NCBI GenBank assembly: GCA_022710245.1
Contig: JAKLHH010000221.1
Span: forward strand, 1 to 9,274
Origin: Myxococcota bacterium
GTDB taxonomy: Bacteria > Myxococcota > Polyangia > GCA-2747355 > JAKLHH01
Length of the DNA: 9,274 nt
Direction of reading: 5' to 3'
A model generated the notes under the pieces. It had not been told where the DNA came from, ran no database searches, and saw only the letters and a program-made list of their open reading frames with translations. Each line of letters opens with the position of its first letter. Position 1 is the stretch's first letter. The position numbers were made by a program, and so were the translations under genes. This document shows, piece after piece, positions 7,256-9,274 of the stretch.

Positions 7256-7269
7256 GACTCGCGCGAGTC
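7256..7269. terminator. Palindrome between convergent genes, possible shared terminator
   Basis: GACTCGCGCGAGTC is a perfect 14-bp inverted repeat lying in the 30-bp gap between the stop codons at 7248 and 7279. It can form a 5-bp stem with a GCGC loop in RNA from either strand. Its position suits a bidirectional transcript end, but the stem is short and has no T-tract. A protein-binding operator is the alternative. Confidence 0.35.
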
Positions 7270-7278
7270 CGGTGCGCT

Positions 7279-7989
7279 TCAGCCCTGGCCGCCGCCGAGC
7301 GAGGCCTCGGCCTGCTGCAGCTCCTGGATCAGCGACGGTACGCGCCCGTCGACCTTGCGCATGGCCGGCAGCAGGTCTTGCTGGAACGACTTGATCATCG
7401 ACTTGATCTTCGGGTCCTGCAGCGCGGTGACGCGGGCGCGGTCGAAGCGGTCCATGGTCATCGCCAGCTCCCGCATCGCCTTCTGCCGCTCCTTGTCAGA
7501 GAGCGACTTGTTCTGAAGCCTGGCCTGCACCGACTTGATCTTCTTCTCCACGTCGGTCGGGTCGGCTCCCTCGGCCCGCATCCGACGCTTCACGGCGGTG
7601 AGGACCTCGTCGCGGCGCATCCCGAGCGAGCGGTCGCGCTTGATCGCCTGCTCCTGCGCCGACGCGAGCTGCTGACGGATCGCCGCGATGCGCGCGCGGG
7701 TCGCCTCCGGGCCCGTGCCGTTCTTGCCGTTCTTGCCGGGCGCGCTCTTGCCGGGCGCGTTGCTCTCCCCGGGCTGGTTCTCCCCCTGCTGCTCCTGCGC
7801 CGGCGGCTCCTGCGTGGGCTCCTTCTGCGCGGGCTCCTTCTGCGCGGGCGGCTGCTTCTGCGCGGGCTGCGCCCGCGCTCCGCTCCCGAGGAGCGCGCTC
7901 CCCGCCAGCGTCAGCGCGAGGGCCGCCCGCTTGATCGCGCGCGGCGCGCGCCCCCCGACCTGCTTCGAGCACGACTGCGACAGCCTCAT
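7279..7989 (-). CDS. Secreted Pro/Gln/Lys/Glu-rich protein with helical C-terminal domain
   Basis: The product has 236 residues of unrecognised family. ATG 7989-7987 is chosen because GGAGGA lies 6 nt upstream; an adjacent GTG and longer starts are less well placed. Residues 1-40 form a Sec signal peptide with a long basic n-region (RAPRAIKR), a hydrophobic core (AALALTLAGSALLGS) and a cut after ARA. Residues 41-92 are a low-complexity linker: imperfect (K)EPAQ repeats, then APGKSAPGKNGKNG. Residues about 95-230 are almost all charged and helix-forming, with heptad-like spacing (for example VEKKIKSVQARLQNKSLSDK), likely a helical hairpin or coiled coil. The layout loosely resembles small periplasmic helical chaperones such as Spy/CpxP, but no LTxxQ motif is visible, so that is not claimed. 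It has no anchor and is probably periplasmic. It is divergent from the universal stress gene, sharing 147 bp of upstream DNA. Confidence 0.88.
   Translation of the reverse strand: MRLSQSCSKQVGGRAPRAIKRAALALTLAGSALLGSGARAQPAQKQPPAQKEPAQKEPTQEPPAQEQQGENQPGESNAPGKSAPGKNGKNGTGPEATRARIAAIRQQLASAQEQAIKRDRSLGMRRDEVLTAVKRRMRAEGADPTDVEKKIKSVQARLQNKSLSDKERQKAMRELAMTMDRFDRARVTALQDPKIKSMIKSFQQDLLPAMRKVDGRVPSLIQELQQAEASLGGGQG
7816..7845 (-). repeat. Two exact 15-bp tandem repeats encoding KEPAQ
   Basis: GGGCTCCTTCTGCGC is repeated exactly at 7816-7830 and 7831-7845, with diverged copies on both sides. It encodes the Lys-Glu-Pro-Ala-Gln pattern of the linker after the signal peptide. A second repeated patch (CTTGCCGGGCGCG at about 7733-7760) encodes the APGK motifs. 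Confidence 0.8.
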
Positions 7990-8073
7990 CACGTGTCCTC
8001 CATGGTCAAGCGCCGAGGTCGCTGCAGCCGGCGTACCAAGCTCGCCGCGAGGCGCGCGCAGCACCGAACGAGC

Positions 8074-8101
8074 TTGCCCGCAGCGCCGCCCCTGGTAGCT
8101 T
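8074..8101 (+). promoter_or_regulatory. Candidate sigma-70-type promoter of the universal stress gene
   Basis: TTGCCC at 8074-8079 and TAGCTT at 8096-8101 are separated by 16 bp, and TG precedes the -10 by one base (extended -10). A start near 8108 would leave a leader of about 29 nt, with GAGGAGG at 8125-8131 just ahead of ATG 8137. The match is reasonable but degenerate. Confidence 0.35.
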
Positions 8102-8136
8102 TCCTGGCGGCGCAGGGGCCGGGCGAGGAGGGCGAG

Positions 8137-9093
8137 ATGCAGATACGCGAGATCGTCGTCGCGACGGAGCTGTCGCCGAGCGACGAGGAGGGGTACCGGC
8201 ACGCGGCGGCGTTCGCCGCGGCGGCCGGGTCACCGATCACGTTGCTCAACATCGATGAGGTGAGCCGCTACGGGTTCCGCTCCTCGCGGCAGCTCACCAG
8301 CTACCTGGACCAGGTGGAGACGGAGCGGGGGCGCCGCTTCGAGGCGGCGGCGGCGCGGCTGCGCTCTCTGGGCGCGCGGGAGATCAAGCTGCTCACGCTG
8401 GCCGGTGAGGCCGCCGAGGAGATCGCCAGCTACGCGCGAGCGCAGGGCGCGGCGCTCGTCATCGCGGGGACCAGCGGAGCGCGCGGACCGGGGCGGGTCG
8501 TCCTCGGCCACACGGCGAAGCGCTTGCTGCGGCGCTGCGAGGTGCCGCTGCTGCTGCTGCCTGCGCGTCCCGGGCAGCACGGGGAGGAGGCCGCGCCCGC
8601 GCCGCGCTATCGACGGCTGCTCGCGGCGACAGACTTCAGCGAGCCGAGCGAACGTGGGCTGCGCGCCACCGTCCTGCTCGCCGAGCGGCTCGACGCGGAG
8701 GTCGACTACGTGCACGTGATCCGGCTGCCGATCCCGGTGCCGGCGATCCCGAGCGAGCCGCCGCTGCTGGTGCCGCAGGAGAGCAGCGACGAGCTCAGGC
8801 ACGCCCGCGCCGAGGAGCTCCAGCACGCGGTGGACCGGCTCGGCACCCGGCGCTGCACCCCGAACGTCACCATCGGCGTCAACGTCCCCGAGTCGCTGGT
8901 CGAGGTCGCGCGCGCGCTCGGCGACGAGCTGATCGCGCTGCCCTCGCATTCGCACGGACGGCTCCGCGAGGCGCTCTTCGGCACCACGGCCGAGCAGGTG
9001 GTGAAGCTCTCCCCGGTGCCCGTGCTGATCTTCCCGGTGCCCTGGCTCGCGCGGAACGCGCCCCTGCCAGGGGAGACGAGCGGCGTGGGCTGA
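8137..9093 (+). CDS. Tandem-domain universal stress protein (UspA family)
   Basis: The product has 318 residues with two Usp domains, each about 145-150 residues. These cytoplasmic proteins bind nucleotides and act in stress survival; their biochemical role is often unclear. ATG 8137 follows GAGGAGG by 5 nt. An upstream in-frame extension would run antisense through the neighbouring gene and is rejected. Domain 1 starts MQIREIVVATELSPSDEEG and carries G-2x-G-9x-G at 111-124 (GTSGARGPGRVVLG), followed by His-Thr instead of the usual Ser-Val/Thr, so ATP binding is plausible but not certain. Domain 2 starts YRRLLAATDFSEPSERG at 158. Its corresponding segment (PSHSHGRLREALFGTTAEQ, 269-287) lacks the first Gly and is two residues shorter between the Gly positions, so it probably binds ATP poorly or not at all. 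Both domains end in the typical VP-hydrophobic strand (EVPLLLLP, SPVPVLIFP). There is no membrane segment. Confidence 0.94.
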   Translation: MQIREIVVATELSPSDEEGYRHAAAFAAAAGSPITLLNIDEVSRYGFRSSRQLTSYLDQVETERGRRFEAAAARLRSLGAREIKLLTLAGEAAEEIASYARAQGAALVIAGTSGARGPGRVVLGHTAKRLLRRCEVPLLLLPARPGQHGEEAAPAPRYRRLLAATDFSEPSERGLRATVLLAERLDAEVDYVHVIRLPIPVPAIPSEPPLLVPQESSDELRHARAEELQHAVDRLGTRRCTPNVTIGVNVPESLVEVARALGDELIALPSHSHGRLREALFGTTAEQVVKLSPVPVLIFPVPWLARNAPLPGETSGVG

Positions 9094-9174
9094 CGGCGCT
9101 CCAGCCGCCGCGGCGAGCCGAGCTAAATCGGCGATCACGATTGTCGAACGCTTCTGTCCGGCGGGGCGTGGGGA

Positions 9175-9190
9175 CCCCCGCTCGCGGGGG
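9175..9190. terminator. GC hairpin downstream of the universal stress gene
   Basis: CCCCCG-CTCG-CGGGGG forms a perfect 6-bp stem with a four-base loop, 82 bp after the stop codon. No T-tract follows. It may stop or stabilise the message end; GC-rich bacteria often lack the U-run. Confidence 0.35.
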
Positions 9191-9202
9191 GCGCTGGTCC
9201 TC

Positions 9203-9219
9203 GCGTCCCTTCGGGACGC
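9203..9219. terminator. Second hairpin, tandem with the one before
   Basis: GCGTCCC-TTC-GGGACGC is a perfect 7-bp stem with a three-base loop, 12 bp after the previous hairpin. Two stems in tandem fit a terminator or a small structured element more than chance would. Again there is no T-tract. Confidence 0.35.
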
Positions 9220-9253
9220 TCCGGGATGAGACAGCAGCGCCCTCCACACCCCT

Positions 9254-9262
9254 TGCTAATTC
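9254..9262 (+). promoter_or_regulatory. Extended -10-like element at the window edge
   Basis: TG-C-TAATTC resembles an extended -10 and lies just past the two hairpins, at the right distance to serve a plus-strand gene beginning beyond 9274. That gene is not visible and no -35 is evident. Confidence 0.22.
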
Positions 9263-9274
9263 GCGGGCAAGCGC

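Noticed and set aside
7378..8136. In-frame upstream extension of the universal stress protein
   Set aside because: It runs antisense through the secreted helical protein, giving Leu/Arg-rich nonsense. The Usp domain begins exactly at ATG 8137 with a ribosome site.
8230..9249. Minus-strand open frame of 339 codons over the universal stress gene
   Set aside because: It is a shadow of the well-supported Usp frame and has no features of its own.

Overview
The window is very GC-rich with strong G/C third-position bias. Its genes (a secreted alpha-2-macroglobulin-like protein, a Hanks-type Ser/Thr kinase with a C-terminal membrane segment, a LamG-type lipoprotein, two other secreted proteins and a tandem universal stress protein) suggest a Gram-negative bacterium with a large genome. 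Myxococcota (myxobacteria, formerly Deltaproteobacteria) is the best guess. This is inferred from gene content and base composition; no rRNA or other marker gene is present.

Layout. Bases 1-3406 (minus strand) hold the N-terminal 1135 residues of a large exported alpha-2-macroglobulin (A2M) family protein whose 3' end, including any thioester domain, lies outside the window. A divergent membrane kinase follows (3469-4689, plus). It converges, 6 bp apart, on a small minus-strand gene (4696-5109). That gene's N-terminus resembles a kinase N-lobe without a glycine loop or lysine, and its C-terminus carries three W-H hexapeptide repeats. After about 290 bp of apparently non-coding DNA come a secreted protein of unknown function (5402-6226, plus) and a LamG-like lipoprotein (6343-7248, plus). 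A secreted, Pro/Gln/Lys/Glu-rich, helical protein lies convergent to the lipoprotein (7279-7989, minus). A two-domain universal stress protein is divergent from it (8137-9093, plus). The last 180 bp hold two GC hairpins and a possible promoter for a gene outside the window.

How the genes relate. Orientation alternates and there is little sign of a shared operon; only 5402-6226 and 6343-7248 are co-directional neighbours, 116 bp apart. Five of the seven products are predicted to be exported or membrane-bound, so this is mostly an envelope/periplasm region. A regulatory link between the divergent A2M and kinase genes is possible but unproven.

The most unusual object is the A2M protein. Between its MG5-like and MG7-like parts it carries a segment resembling the soluble domain of a type II secretion pseudopilin (GspG-like), followed by a Gly/Tyr-rich stretch exactly where eukaryotic A2Ms carry the protease bait region. 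I see no mobile element, CRISPR array, tRNA, rRNA or phage gene.
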